This document shows positions 49,547-58,912 of a stretch of 64,000 nucleotides of DNA, piece after piece. The DNA is from UBA1715 sp964346725 (GTDB taxonomy: Bacteria > Bacteroidota > Bacteroidia > Bacteroidales > UBA1715). Position 1 is the stretch's first letter. Each line of letters opens with the position of its first letter. The notes beneath the pieces were generated by a model that searched no databases, was not told where the DNA came from, and worked only from the letters and a program-made list of their open reading frames with translations. Made by a program: the position numbers and the translations under genes. Location: the NCBI GenBank assembly GCA_964346725.1, contig CAYFVM010000001.1, positions 1-64,000 of the forward strand, given 5' to 3'.

Positions 49547-51058
49547 ATGAATATTAAGAATCTTTTGATGTATTCAGCAATCGCAGGACTATTCTTAATG
49601 AGTTCTTGCGCTGATGAAGTTTCTACTGCTACGGGATGGAACTACAATGATTCAGACAACGGAGGTTTCGAAAAGGGTGATGATTTTTACGAACAGGAAA
49701 CCGGTCCGGGACTCGTTTTAGTTGAAGGTGGTTCGTTTACAATGGGCGCTGTTCAACAGGATGTAATGTATGATTGGAACAATGTCGCACGTAAGGTGAG
49801 TGTATCTTCATTCTACATGGACGAAACAGAAGTACGAAATTTGGATTATCGTGAATATTTGCACTGGTTGACTCGTGTTTATCAAGACAATCCCTATGTG
49901 TATTGGTCAGCTTTGCCTGATACATTGGTATGGAGAAGTCGTATGAGCTACAATGAGCCATATGTTCAACACTATTTGCGTCACCCAGCATTCCAAAACT
50001 ATCCTGTTGTTGGTGTTAGTTGGTTGCAAGCAAATGACTATTGCGTTTGGCGTACCGACCGTGTAAACGAAAGAATATTAATTCGTGAAGGTGTGCTTAA
50101 CGAAAATATTGATCAACGTGGTGATGATAACTTCAACGTTGAAGCATACATGAATCATATGTATGAAGGTTCTGTAAATCAAAACTTACATGATTACAAC
50201 CCATCTAACTCTGATGGTACTCGTATAGTTCGTGAGGAAGATGGTATTATTCTTCCAAAATATCGTCTCCCAACAGAAGCAGAATGGGAATTTGCAGCTT
50301 TGGCAACCATTGGAAACTCAGTTGATGAACGTATTTACGAACGTAGAGTATATCCTTGGAATGGACATCAATTACGTAACCCAAGTGTAAATGATCGTGG
50401 TCAAATGATGGCCAACTATACTCGTGGACGTGGTGATCAAATGGGTGTTGCCGGTCGTTTAAATGATATGGCAGATATTACAGGTCCTGTTTTGTCATAC
50501 TGGCCAAATGATTATGGATTGTATGGTATGGCAGGTAACGTAAACGAATGGGTACTTGACGTATATCGTGCAAATTCTTCAGGTGATGTAGATGAATTCA
50601 GACCTTTTAGAGGTAACGTATTCCAAAAATATACTGAAGTTGAACAAGGTGTATTTGAACAAAAAGATTCTTTAGGTCGTATGGTGAAAGAAGAAATTAC
50701 AGAATCTGATGCATATGGTCGTATGAACTATCGCCAATCTGATAACATTAACTATTTAGATGGTGATAAAATGTCAAGTGTTGATTTCCAAGAAACAGAT
50801 ATTGAAGATTCTACAAGAACATATGGTTCAAATTTAATGTATCAACAAAAAAATACTTCTGAAGAAGGCTTGTATGCAGAAACAGGTTGGTATACTTTAG
50901 TAAATGATCACACTCGTGTATACAAAGGTGGTAGCTGGCGTGATAGAGCTTATTACCTAGCTCCAGGTTCTCGTCGCTTCTTAGATGAATCAAAATCTGC
51001 AGATGATATAGGTTTCCGTTGTGCAATGACACGCGTAGGAAGTCCAGTTTCTTACTAA
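49547..51058 (+). CDS. gldJ: Gliding motility/T9SS lipoprotein GldJ
   Basis: The 503-residue lipoprotein has a signal ending at LMSSC and a formylglycine-generating-enzyme-like (FGE-sulfatase) fold. It shows ATGWNYNDSDNGGFEK, GPGLVLVEGGSFTMGAVQQDVMYDWNN and the late GGSWRDRAYYLAPGSRRFLDE and IGFRCA segments. GldJ has no known enzyme activity; it stabilises GldK and supports T9SS and gliding. The TATGWNYND start distinguishes it from GldK/PorK. porV, porU and murF are the usual neighbours of gldJ in Flavobacterium, and all are here. A terminator follows. Confidence 0.93.
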   Translation: MNIKNLLMYSAIAGLFLMSSCADEVSTATGWNYNDSDNGGFEKGDDFYEQETGPGLVLVEGGSFTMGAVQQDVMYDWNNVARKVSVSSFYMDETEVRNLDYREYLHWLTRVYQDNPYVYWSALPDTLVWRSRMSYNEPYVQHYLRHPAFQNYPVVGVSWLQANDYCVWRTDRVNERILIREGVLNENIDQRGDDNFNVEAYMNHMYEGSVNQNLHDYNPSNSDGTRIVREEDGIILPKYRLPTEAEWEFAALATIGNSVDERIYERRVYPWNGHQLRNPSVNDRGQMMANYTRGRGDQMGVAGRLNDMADITGPVLSYWPNDYGLYGMAGNVNEWVLDVYRANSSGDVDEFRPFRGNVFQKYTEVEQGVFEQKDSLGRMVKEEITESDAYGRMNYRQSDNINYLDGDKMSSVDFQETDIEDSTRTYGSNLMYQQKNTSEEGLYAETGWYTLVNDHTRVYKGGSWRDRAYYLAPGSRRFLDESKSADDIGFRCAMTRVGSPVSY

Positions 51059-51076
51059 TAGAAATTACAGAATATT

Positions 51077-51106
51077 AAAAGCCCCCATCTGCGGGGCTTT
51101 TTTTTT
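51077..51106 (+). terminator. Terminator after gldJ
   Basis: An 8- to 9-bp stem AAAAGCCCC/GGGGCTTTT with a 7-base loop is followed by T, ending the porP-gldJ unit 18 bases past the gldJ stop. Confidence 0.9.
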
Positions 51107-51124
51107 GAATAGAACTAAGGTGTT

Positions 51125-52411
51125 ATGAATGTACAAGAATTTTATGAAACCTATTTCGTAAGGTTTCCTAAGGTATCAACCGATACTCGAACAATCACAA
51201 AAAATACTATTTTTATTGCCTTAAAAGGAGATACCTTCGATGGTAATAAGTATGCCGAAAAAGCTATAGAATTAGGAGCAGTTTGTGCTATTGTAGATGA
51301 TGATTCTGTTCAAGGAGAAAATTGTATTCATGTTGAAAATTCATTGCAGTTTTTGCAAGATTTAGCTCATTATCATAGAATGCAGTTACGTATTCCTGTA
51401 ATTGGAATTACAGGAACAAATGGTAAAACCACCACAAAAGAATTGGTTTCTGCTGTGTTGATGCAAAAATACAAAGTAGAGTACACTCGTGGTAATTTGA
51501 ACAATCATATAGGTGTTCCTATGACGTTGTTGTCTCTTACAAAGGATGTTGAGATTGCGGTGGTAGAAATGGGAGCCAATCACCCAGGAGAAATCAAAAC
51601 ATTGGTAAATATAGCATCGCCAACGTGCGGTTTGATTACAAATGTAGGAAAGGCTCACTTACTCGGATTTGGTAGTTTTGAGAATATTATAAAGACCAAA
51701 ACAGAGCTTTACGAATATTTGGCAAGTGTTGATGGCACTGTTTTTATTGATGTTGACAACACTCATCTTATGAATAATTTGCGAGGAGTGAAAAAACTTG
51801 AGCAATATTCATTTGTGGCAAATGCTCCGTATTCAGGAACGATGATAGATAAAGCTATTTACGCAGCCTTTACCTTTACGCAGAATGGAAAATCCGTAGA
51901 TATTCATTCTTCATTATACGGAGAATACAATGCTAAAAATATGTTGGCTGCAGCTACTGTCGGAACGTACTTTGGCGTGTCGTTGGAGCAAATAAAATCT
52001 GCGATAGAGGGTTATGTGCCGTCAAACAATCGCTCACAATTGCAAAAAACTGCGAAAAACACCTTGATTTTGGATGCGTACAATGCCAATCCAACAAGTA
52101 TGCGTGCATCGTTGGAAACATTCGTAAACATGGATGCTCCAAATAAATGTGCCATCTTAGGTGAAATGTTTGAACTTGATGAATCTTCAGAAAGAGAACA
52201 TACTTCAATTTTGGAACTTTTACGCAATTCATCTGTTGCGAATGTTATTCTTGTTGGTAATTGGCCACATATAGATGGACTAGAGGCTCATTACTATACA
52301 ACGTCTGAAGAACTACGCCAGCAGCTTGTTGCAAAACCAATAGAAAATGCAACCGTTTTGGTGAAAGGCTCACATGGAGTGAAGTTGGAAACAGTTATCA
52401 ATGCATTATAA
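51125..52411 (+). CDS. murF: UDP-N-acetylmuramoyl-tripeptide--D-alanyl-D-alanine ligase
   Basis: MurF adds D-Ala-D-Ala to UDP-MurNAc-tripeptide in the cytoplasm. The 428-residue protein has the P-loop GITGTNGKTTTKELV near residue 97, the substrate segment FDGNKYAEKAIELGA, the GEYNAKNMLAA motif and the late segment ILDAYNANPTSMRASLETF (DAYNANP is MurF-specific). All three Mur motifs are canonical, in contrast to the Mpl-like protein in this window. It is 66 bases past gldJ and convergent with the next gene, overlapping it by 6 bases. Confidence 0.97.
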   Translation: MNVQEFYETYFVRFPKVSTDTRTITKNTIFIALKGDTFDGNKYAEKAIELGAVCAIVDDDSVQGENCIHVENSLQFLQDLAHYHRMQLRIPVIGITGTNGKTTTKELVSAVLMQKYKVEYTRGNLNNHIGVPMTLLSLTKDVEIAVVEMGANHPGEIKTLVNIASPTCGLITNVGKAHLLGFGSFENIIKTKTELYEYLASVDGTVFIDVDNTHLMNNLRGVKKLEQYSFVANAPYSGTMIDKAIYAAFTFTQNGKSVDIHSSLYGEYNAKNMLAAATVGTYFGVSLEQIKSAIEGYVPSNNRSQLQKTAKNTLILDAYNANPTSMRASLETFVNMDAPNKCAILGEMFELDESSEREHTSILELLRNSSVANVILVGNWPHIDGLEAHYYTTSEELRQQLVAKPIENATVLVKGSHGVKLETVINAL

Positions 52412-53413
52412 TTGACACATTGAAATCCTTTTTTTTCGTTTTATAAAATATGCCCATACTATAGAGTGTGGGTAGATTTCTTTATGCACCTTTTTAGAGG
52501 GCATTGCTTTTCGTTTCTCGTTAAGCAGTGGAATTGCCCGTTTATATTCTTTGTGTGCGTGAATAATTTCTTTCGCATTTTTGAAATCACCATGGAGTAT
52601 GAAATTGCACCAAGAGAGTGCATCAAGAAGTTGACGTTTGAAAATAATGTTCTTGTAACAATTGTTTGGAAGGTTCTTATGAAGCATAAACAAATTGTTC
52701 CGGTAGTTTAAATACGTTTTAAACGGATTTTCTTTTGGCAAAGAACCTCCACCAACGTGAAAAACCTCGGATTTGTGTATGTATTTGATACTGTAGCCTG
52801 CATTTTTCACTCGCCAACAGAAATCAATTTCTTCCATATGAGCAAAAAAATCTTTGTCTAAGCCACCAACCTCATTGTACACGGCTCTTTTAATAAATAG
52901 AGCAGCTCCGGAAGCCCAGAAAATTTCATAATCTTCATCATATTGGCCTTCGTCTTTTTCTATTGTGTCAAATAGTCGGCCATTGCAAAAAGGATATCCA
53001 AAAGTGTCTATAAATCCTCCTGCAGCTCCGGCGTATTCAAAATATTCGGGATTGTAGTACGATTTGAGTTTTGGCATACAAACCGCCAAATTTTTGTCAT
53101 TCTCCATTTCTGCAATAATCGGCTGAATCCAATTTTTTCCTACTTGTACATCGGAATTGAGCAATACATAATAGTCTGCCGTAATTTGTTCCAATCCACG
53201 ATTGTAGCCTTCGGCAAAACCATAGTTTTTGTCGAGTATAATAAGTGGCGTTTCGGGAAAATTATTTTGGAGAAATTCTACACTATTATCGGTTGAATTG
53301 TTGTCAATGATATAAACAGTGGCTTCCGGGGAATTTTCAATAACGTTTGGAAGGAATTTTTCCATCCATGATTTTCCATTCCAATTTAATATAGCAACAG
53401 CAACAGTCGGCAT
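52406..53413 (-). CDS. Glycosyltransferase family 2 protein (rhamnosyltransferase-like)
   Basis: The 335-residue GT-A enzyme starts AVAILNWNGKSWMEKFLPNVI and has VYIIDNNSTDNSVEFL, the DXD-like segment LLNSDVQVGKNW and the acceptor region GGLDKDFFAHMEEIDFCWRVKNAGY typical of GT2 cell-surface enzymes. The C-terminus is basic (residues 270-335) and may touch the membrane. It is 11 bases after the TPR gene and likely cotranscribed with it. Confidence 0.9.
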   Translation of the reverse strand: MPTVAVAILNWNGKSWMEKFLPNVIENSPEATVYIIDNNSTDNSVEFLQNNFPETPLIILDKNYGFAEGYNRGLEQITADYYVLLNSDVQVGKNWIQPIIAEMENDKNLAVCMPKLKSYYNPEYFEYAGAAGGFIDTFGYPFCNGRLFDTIEKDEGQYDEDYEIFWASGAALFIKRAVYNEVGGLDKDFFAHMEEIDFCWRVKNAGYSIKYIHKSEVFHVGGGSLPKENPFKTYLNYRNNLFMLHKNLPNNCYKNIIFKRQLLDALSWCNFILHGDFKNAKEIIHAHKEYKRAIPLLNEKRKAMPSKKVHKEIYPHSIVWAYFIKRKKRISMCQL

Positions 53414-53424
53414 TTTTTTAGTAT

Positions 53425-55230
53425 TTATTGTTCCAATTCCCTAAAGCGTTTTCGTGCTGTTGGTGCATAAAAACTATTAGAATAGTTGAGTACAAGTTTT
53501 TTATATTGTTCTTTCGCTTTCTCAAAGTTACCTATTTTATTGTAATATTCAGCTAAAGAAAATATAGCTTTATCAGCATAAATTTCATACGAGAACCTAT
53601 CTGCTATTTCTAGAAGGTATTGAACCATTCCCGTAGTGTCGTTTGTGGATTTTGCAATAGTTGCTTTGCGCATGAGAATGTCATCGTCAAGAGAATGTCC
53701 TGGGAATAATTTCGGTATAGAATCGTAGGTGGCAAGCGCTTGTGTGTTTTTGTTTTGAGAAAGAAGCAAATCGGCACGGGCAAATATCTCAAGCGCAGCT
53801 GTAGAGGTGTCAAGCGCAGTATTGTCTGATATTAGTTGAGAAAGTTCAAACGCATCGTTAGCTATAAGTTTGCTCGTACTTCCTTTCAACACATCAAGGA
53901 GAGCTTGTGAATAAGCAAAATTTCCATTGTAGTAAGCTATTTTTGCTTGTTGCAGTTGTGCCGTATGTCCAACGTCATTGTTCTTGTAGTTTAGCGCAAT
54001 TGAAGCATAAAGCATGTTCGCACTCCATATGTCGTTTGTGAAAAGATATACGTCAGCAAGTTCCATTTCCAAACTACCTTTGTAATATTGATAGTTTGGC
54101 GATTGTATTGCATTTTGAAGCATGGTTATGGCAGAATCTCCTTTGTCAAGATAGAATGCACGAATGTGAGCTAGATTCTTGAGAATCTCGCCCGATGAAT
54201 TTGATTCTCCCAATTCGTCTAGCGCTTTTTGATATTCGGTTTCTAGTGCTATAACTTGATTCTTATCAATATTTGTGTATGTTTTAAATAATTGGTTGTA
54301 CGATGTCTCTAAGAGGTTTCTCAGTGCTTCATCATAATAATCACCCATAGGACCTTTTTGTACAACATATGAGAAACAATTTGTAGCCTGTTTATACTCA
54401 TTATTTGAAAGGGCTATTTCCCCCAACTCAAGAAGTTTTTCGCCATCTTCATCGTTTTCAATATCTATCTCTTTACTGATGGCAAATGCTTTTTCAAAGT
54501 TTTTGTCTTGAATCATCAGCCAAAGGTATAATTCTTTGAAAACCAATGTTTTTCCTTCTTTTTCGGTTAGAGAATAGAGGGTAGAAGAGAGAGTTTCTTG
54601 TAACTGTGTTGATTTTCTTTCGTATATGGTGTATTGCAGTTGACTTTCTACAAACGCAAGTTCTTCATTATTGTGGCGCAACAAGGTGATGTATGTGTCA
54701 ATCAGTTTTTTGTTTTCGCCACGTTGTAGGTACACTTCGCTCAATTGCTTTGCAATGGTAGTGTTGTCGGGAAATTTTGATTGTCCGTTCTCGTAAATAA
54801 TCTGAGCTACGCTATCCACTTTGTTGTCTAGGCACGCTTGACCGGCTTCGAGGCAATACTCGAGTTCTTTGGAAGCTTTTTTGATTGTCTTTTCAAAAAT
54901 GTCATTGGCATCATCGTTTTTTTGCATGCGTACATATATGGTTGCCAACTTTATTTGATAGTAAAATGATTTAGGATAACGTCGAATTTGTTCCTTGGTA
55001 ACGTCTACGGCTTTTTGATTTTCGCCAACCTCCAAATAACACCGTATAAGGTAATCAAAGTGAGTCTGGGAATGGGTTTGGCCGTAAAGGTTTTGATAAA
55101 TTTCTGCAGCTTTGGCATATTCGCCTTGCGAAAAATAGAGGAGAGCCAATTGGTTATCGTTCGCTTTCTCTTGCGAAAGAGCGCAGAAAGCGATAAGACT
55201 AAAAACTATGGCTGTAAGAACTTTTTTCAC
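53425..55230 (-). CDS. Exported tetratricopeptide-repeat protein
   Basis: The protein is made of TPR-like repeats almost throughout, for example YFSQGEYAKAAEIYQNLYG, YYNKIGNFEKAKEQYKKLVLNYS and YKQATNCFSYVVQKGP. It starts with a signal peptide KKVLTAIVFSLIAFCALSQ. The GTG at 55230 gives a clean signal peptide of the MKK form. An ATG at 55254 gives an extra MRFFLYCI stretch, which is less convincing. It is a periplasmic scaffold of unknown partner; the 601 residues suggest about 15 repeats. Not clearly YfgC-, BamD- or PilF-like. Confidence 0.8.
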   Translation of the reverse strand: MKKVLTAIVFSLIAFCALSQEKANDNQLALLYFSQGEYAKAAEIYQNLYGQTHSQTHFDYLIRCYLEVGENQKAVDVTKEQIRRYPKSFYYQIKLATIYVRMQKNDDANDIFEKTIKKASKELEYCLEAGQACLDNKVDSVAQIIYENGQSKFPDNTTIAKQLSEVYLQRGENKKLIDTYITLLRHNNEELAFVESQLQYTIYERKSTQLQETLSSTLYSLTEKEGKTLVFKELYLWLMIQDKNFEKAFAISKEIDIENDEDGEKLLELGEIALSNNEYKQATNCFSYVVQKGPMGDYYDEALRNLLETSYNQLFKTYTNIDKNQVIALETEYQKALDELGESNSSGEILKNLAHIRAFYLDKGDSAITMLQNAIQSPNYQYYKGSLEMELADVYLFTNDIWSANMLYASIALNYKNNDVGHTAQLQQAKIAYYNGNFAYSQALLDVLKGSTSKLIANDAFELSQLISDNTALDTSTAALEIFARADLLLSQNKNTQALATYDSIPKLFPGHSLDDDILMRKATIAKSTNDTTGMVQYLLEIADRFSYEIYADKAIFSLAEYYNKIGNFEKAKEQYKKLVLNYSNSFYAPTARKRFRELEQ

Positions 55231-55315
55231 AATGCAATATAAAAAAAAACGCATCTATATATAGACACGTTTTTGCAAATTTTATATGTTCAGTAGAAAC
55301 TGAAAAATCTATAGC

Positions 55316-55474
55316 TTATTTTCTATGACGAAATTCATCAGAAACTGTTAGTTTTTTTCTACCCTTTGCTCTACGTGCAGCCAACACTTTTCTTCCATTA
55401 GCAGTAGCCATTCTTTCTCTAAAACCATGTTTATTTCTTCTTTTTCTAACTGAAGGCTGAAATGTACGTTTCAT
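55316..55474 (-). CDS. rpmH: 50S ribosomal protein L34
   Basis: This short gene gives a 52-residue, very basic protein starting MKRTFQPSVRKRRNKHGFRERM and containing GRKVLAARRAKGRKKLT, the L34 signature. The natural L34 is about 44-52 residues. It is the last ribosomal protein gene in many genomes and often lies near oriC. No dnaA is seen here. It has its own -7 box 55 bases upstream. Confidence 0.97.
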   Translation of the reverse strand: MKRTFQPSVRKRRNKHGFRERMATANGRKVLAARRAKGRKKLTVSDEFRHRK

Positions 55475-55529
55475 CTTATTTCTTATTTAAATAGTTCTAC
55501 TTTGTTCTAAATCCCCGTAAATCGGTTTG

Positions 55530-55537
55530 CAAAAGTA
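55530..55537 (-). promoter_or_regulatory. -7 promoter element of rpmH
   Basis: TACTTTTG on the minus strand matches TAnnTTTG, 55 bases upstream of the rpmH start, giving a leader of about 50 bases. Confidence 0.65.
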
Positions 55538-55564
55538 CACGATTTATTTTAATTACAAAACTTT

Positions 55565-56197
55565 TTAGGGTTCAATTGGTAAATAAATTATTTTTTTTGT
55601 TTCAAAAAATGGCTCGGTAAAAAATGCGCTAATGGGATAGATTTTATATTTTTTAAAACCTTCCATTTCCTCGTAAAAATCGCCCCCTTTTATATAAATA
55701 ATACCATTACATAGTGAGTTGTTCATAATGGAACTTACATTTTTCTTAACTAATTTATAAAAGTCAGGAAATGCTGTTACAGCGCGACTTACAATGTAAT
55801 CGTATTTGTCGTGTAAATTTTCTACTCGCATTTGTTGCGCAGTCGCATTGGTGAGTCCCAATTCGTTTATGATGTTGCTCGCAACGGTAATTTTTTTTGC
55901 TATGCCATCTATAAGGGTAAATTGCACTTTGGGAAACAAAATGGCAAGCGGAATGCCTGGCAATCCACCTCCTGTGCCGACATCCAGGATTCTACTACCT
56001 TGTTTGAATTCGAAAAATTTAGCAATAGCCATAGAGTGTAGCACATGGTGTTCGAAAATATTTTCAATGTCCTTCCGTGAGATAACATTGATTTTATCAT
56101 TCCAATATATGTACAGCTCACAAAGTTGCTCTATTTGCTCGTATTGCTGCTTTGTGAGGTCCGGGAAATATTCGTATAAAACTTTGTGTGTTACCAT
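55565..56197 (-). CDS. rsmG: 16S rRNA (guanine(527)-N7)-methyltransferase
   Basis: RsmG methylates G527 of 16S rRNA using SAM. The 210-residue protein has the SAM motif ILDVGTGGGLPGIPLAILFP, preceded by NVISRKDIENIFEHHVLHSM and followed by DYIVSRAVTAFPDF, all diagnostic. The start codon overlaps the end of the upstream glycosyltransferase by 7 bases, so they are translated from one message. Confidence 0.96.
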   Translation of the reverse strand: MVTHKVLYEYFPDLTKQQYEQIEQLCELYIYWNDKINVISRKDIENIFEHHVLHSMAIAKFFEFKQGSRILDVGTGGGLPGIPLAILFPKVQFTLIDGIAKKITVASNIINELGLTNATAQQMRVENLHDKYDYIVSRAVTAFPDFYKLVKKNVSSIMNNSLCNGIIYIKGGDFYEEMEGFKKYKIYPISAFFTEPFFETKKIIYLPIEP

Positions 56198-57327
56198 CGA
56201 TTTTGAAAAGGGTGAATTCTATTTTGAATTTGCAAGAGTCCTATTTGAATTGGCATATAAATGTCGAATAATAATGCAAATTCCCACAAACCACTTTCTT
56301 TGAAACGTCGTATGTTTAGAATCGTAATCAAGAAGAATAGAAACATTCTGCAACTGAACAAAACAATAATTGGAATCATGAGAGGTTCAGGTAGAAAAAT
56401 ACAATAGAGTATAGCGCTGAGATAGAATATTTCTCTTGAAAGAGGCTCTAATCCAAGCAAAAATTTATGTGTGAATTTGTATTTTGGCGAGGTTGTTAAG
56501 TGACGACGTTTCTGGTATTTCCATTTTAGAAACGATGAAACTTGTTTTGAACGGGTAAAACTTTGGGAATCAAGGGTAACTGTCGTGTTTTCACGGTTCC
56601 CAACTTCTGAGACAAATAAATCGTCATCCCCCGATTTTATATAATAGTGTTTCGAAAATTTACTACTCTTGTTGTATATGTTTTTTGAGTATGCCATATT
56701 ACGTCCAACACCCATATATGGGAATCCGGCATGTGCAAATGACATATAATTTATAGCTACAGAAACCGTATCGTAGCGAATTAATTTATCAAGAAACCCT
56801 TTCTCCGGCATATAGCCTCCATAGCCTAACACAATTTCTGTTTTGTTTTGAAATTGTTGTTGCATTGTATAAATCCAACAATCGGATTCTGGGTAGCAAT
56901 CAGCATCAATAAAGAGCATTTTATCATAATGTGCCGCTTTGATACCTATGGTGATTGCTAATTTTTTTCCATGAGAAAATCGTTCGTCTTTTTTGATTGT
57001 CGTAACGTGGAGGTGTGGGTATTTTATAAGTAAATCGTTAAGGATAAATTCACTATTGTCTTCCGAACAATCATTTACTACTATTACTTCGTATGTTGGG
57101 TATTTCTGTTTTAATATGCGAGGAAGGAATTTTTGGAGATTTTCTTCTTCGTCTTTTGCACAAATAATTATAGAAACTGGTTCTTCAGGAATATGAGGAA
57201 CTGGTTTCCGCTTAATTATACATATTCTTAAATAGAAAAATAAGTAATATATAATTTGAATACTTGCTGCAACTATAAAAATAATGCAGAAGCAAAGTGT
57301 AATAGAAGAATACGATATCTCAATCAT
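56191..57327 (-). CDS. Membrane glycosyltransferase family 2
   Basis: The 378-residue protein has an N-terminal membrane helix (about 8-35), a GT-A domain starting VSIICAKDEEENLQKFLPRIL with VIVVNDCSEDNSEFI and the DXD-like LFIDADCYPESDCW, the catalytic-like KSGDDDLFVSEVG, and the QSFTRSKQVSSFLKWKYQKRRHL (QxxRW-like) segment of processive enzymes. Two or three further helices follow near the C-terminus. The pattern suggests a polysaccharide or glycolipid synthase. It has a -7 box and is cotranscribed with rsmG. Confidence 0.9.
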   Translation of the reverse strand: MIEISYSSITLCFCIIFIVAASIQIIYYLFFYLRICIIKRKPVPHIPEEPVSIIICAKDEEENLQKFLPRILKQKYPTYEVIVVNDCSEDNSEFILNDLLIKYPHLHVTTIKKDERFSHGKKLAITIGIKAAHYDKMLFIDADCYPESDCWIYTMQQQFQNKTEIVLGYGGYMPEKGFLDKLIRYDTVSVAINYMSFAHAGFPYMGVGRNMAYSKNIYNKSSKFSKHYYIKSGDDDLFVSEVGNRENTTVTLDSQSFTRSKQVSSFLKWKYQKRRHLTTSPKYKFTHKFLLGLEPLSREIFYLSAILYCIFLPEPLMIPIIVLFSCRMFLFFLITILNIRRFKESGLWEFALLFDIYMPIQIGLLQIQNRIHPFQNRW

Positions 57328-57347
57328 AGTCTATAGTCATATTTGTG

Positions 57348-57355
57348 CAAAAATA
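57348..57355 (-). promoter_or_regulatory. -7 promoter element of the glycosyltransferase-rsmG unit
   Basis: TATTTTTG on the minus strand, 20 bases upstream of the ATG at 57327, matches TAnnTTTG. Confidence 0.55.
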
Positions 57356-57403
57356 GTGCTTTGCATTTTCCCTATGCTCGTTTGAAAAAGAACTTATGAA
57401 CAT

Positions 57404-58900
57404 TTAATGAGTTGGTGCAATTTGGATTTTTTCGATAAAGAAAATTTCGCGTTTTTCGCGTTCTTCTTTGTCTTTGATTTTTTGTCTTCCGTACGAGATA
57501 AAAGTGTCTTTGTACCACGAACTTGTTCTGCTTATTGAGTTTATAAGTTTCTCATTTTCTTCGGTAAACAATATGGTATTATTAGAAACTTCTTCGCCAG
57601 ATTTATAGTTGTGCAGAATAATGCTATTCCAAGTAGAGTATATTAATTGTACGTAAGGATTGTTTTGGTTGATAGAAAGATAATGAACTACATGAAATGG
57701 CTTTTCGATAATTCCTAGAGGTGCTGAATTGCTCCACAATGTTTGTCCTTGATTATCAAATCCAAGCATAAAATAATGAGTGTATTGGTATCCATCAAAT
57801 ACTTGGTAGCAACGCATTGTTTGTACTCCGTTTGCGCCAGTGTAATATTCGCATCTTTGCTCGTAGGTAGGGTAAAATGCTTCGCCCACCAACACATATT
57901 CTCCGTTTTGCTCTATAATATTGTGTGGTGTCATTAAGTAGTTTATTTCATATTCTTTGTTTTTCGCTGCTTTTTTCTCAGCTTTTTTTTCTATTTTTTC
58001 TTGTTTACGTTCTGATAGGTATGAAGTAAAGTTCTTGATATCGAGGTAGTTAATGTATTTAAGGAATTTTGTTCCTCCATTTATTCCTTTATTCATTATA
58101 AATATACCGGTAGAAGTTACGCTTCGTTTGTTAGAACTATTACCATAGGTGCCAGAAATAAGATACGAACCATCTTTAAGTTGCGATGCAAATGCTGAAA
58201 CAATGTATTTATCTTCATCTGTAGATTTAAGAACCATTTCGTTACTTTTCTTTCCATCCTTGAATATGTGGAACTTTACAAGTTTTTCGTCTTTTACCAC
58301 ATCTTTTGTGAATAGATACACTTCTTGCGTGTCTTCGTTTATTTCGAATGAAATAATCTCAAAATTGCGTTTGTTCAATGGAATGATTTTTCCAAATGAA
58401 GTTTCGCCAGTTTTTATGTTTTGAGATAGCAACATTGGCAAATCTTTGGTAAACCCCAACATATACACATAGTCACCTACCGCACGTAGATAGGAAATAA
58501 CGGTGTTTTTGGGCATTTTACCTTGTATTGTTTTTGTGCGCATATCTTTCGCAGAAAGTACCGAAATCGTGTATTCTCCCGATTTTTTATACATCATGTC
58601 GTATTGCATAGTTTCGTTTGTGAAAACTACGTATTCCATGTGTTTTGCTGGGAGCGACACATCTATCGACGCCACTTTTTGTAATGTAGTATCATATTTT
58701 TCATAGGTTATGACCTTGACTTTTTTGCTTTCTTGCTTGTTGTCGTCTTCTGTTTTTATAAGTAAGCCTTCTTGCTCAAAAGTAATGCAGCTATATTTAT
58801 TAATATCTTTTTCAGGAAACTCTATGCGTTTAGTCTGAATCGGTTGTGCAAAAAGACTAACCGAGCAAAAAAGAGCGAGAATTGTAAGAGGTCTAACCAT
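57404..58900 (-). CDS. Conserved exported protein of unknown function
   Basis: I recognise no named family. The 498-residue protein has a signal peptide (ending SLFAQ). The body shows many beta-strand-like segments (DYVYMLGFTKDLPMLL, GSYLISGTYGN, YTHYFMLGFDNQGQTLWSN) that suggest a beta-propeller or similar sheet-rich fold. Between about residues 300 and 325 there is a very lysine-rich charged stretch (RKQEKIEKKAEKKAAKNKE). It is 12 bases after the LEA2-like lipoprotein gene, which lies downstream of alaS; all three are on one strand. Probably periplasmic or surface-exposed. Confidence 0.7.
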   Translation of the reverse strand: MVRPLTILALFCSVSLFAQPIQTKRIEFPEKDINKYSCITFEQEGLLIKTEDDNKQESKKVKVITYEKYDTTLQKVASIDVSLPAKHMEYVVFTNETMQYDMMYKKSGEYTISVLSAKDMRTKTIQGKMPKNTVISYLRAVGDYVYMLGFTKDLPMLLSQNIKTGETSFGKIIPLNKRNFEIISFEINEDTQEVYLFTKDVVKDEKLVKFHIFKDGKKSNEMVLKSTDEDKYIVSAFASQLKDGSYLISGTYGNSSNKRSVTSTGIFIMNKGINGGTKFLKYINYLDIKNFTSYLSERKQEKIEKKAEKKAAKNKEYEINYLMTPHNIIEQNGEYVLVGEAFYPTYEQRCEYYTGANGVQTMRCYQVFDGYQYTHYFMLGFDNQGQTLWSNSAPLGIIEKPFHVVHYLSINQNNPYVQLIYSTWNSIILHNYKSGEEVSNNTILFTEENEKLINSISRTSSWYKDTFISYGRQKIKDKEEREKREIFFIEKIQIAPTH

Positions 58901-58912
58901 GATCAGTAATTT

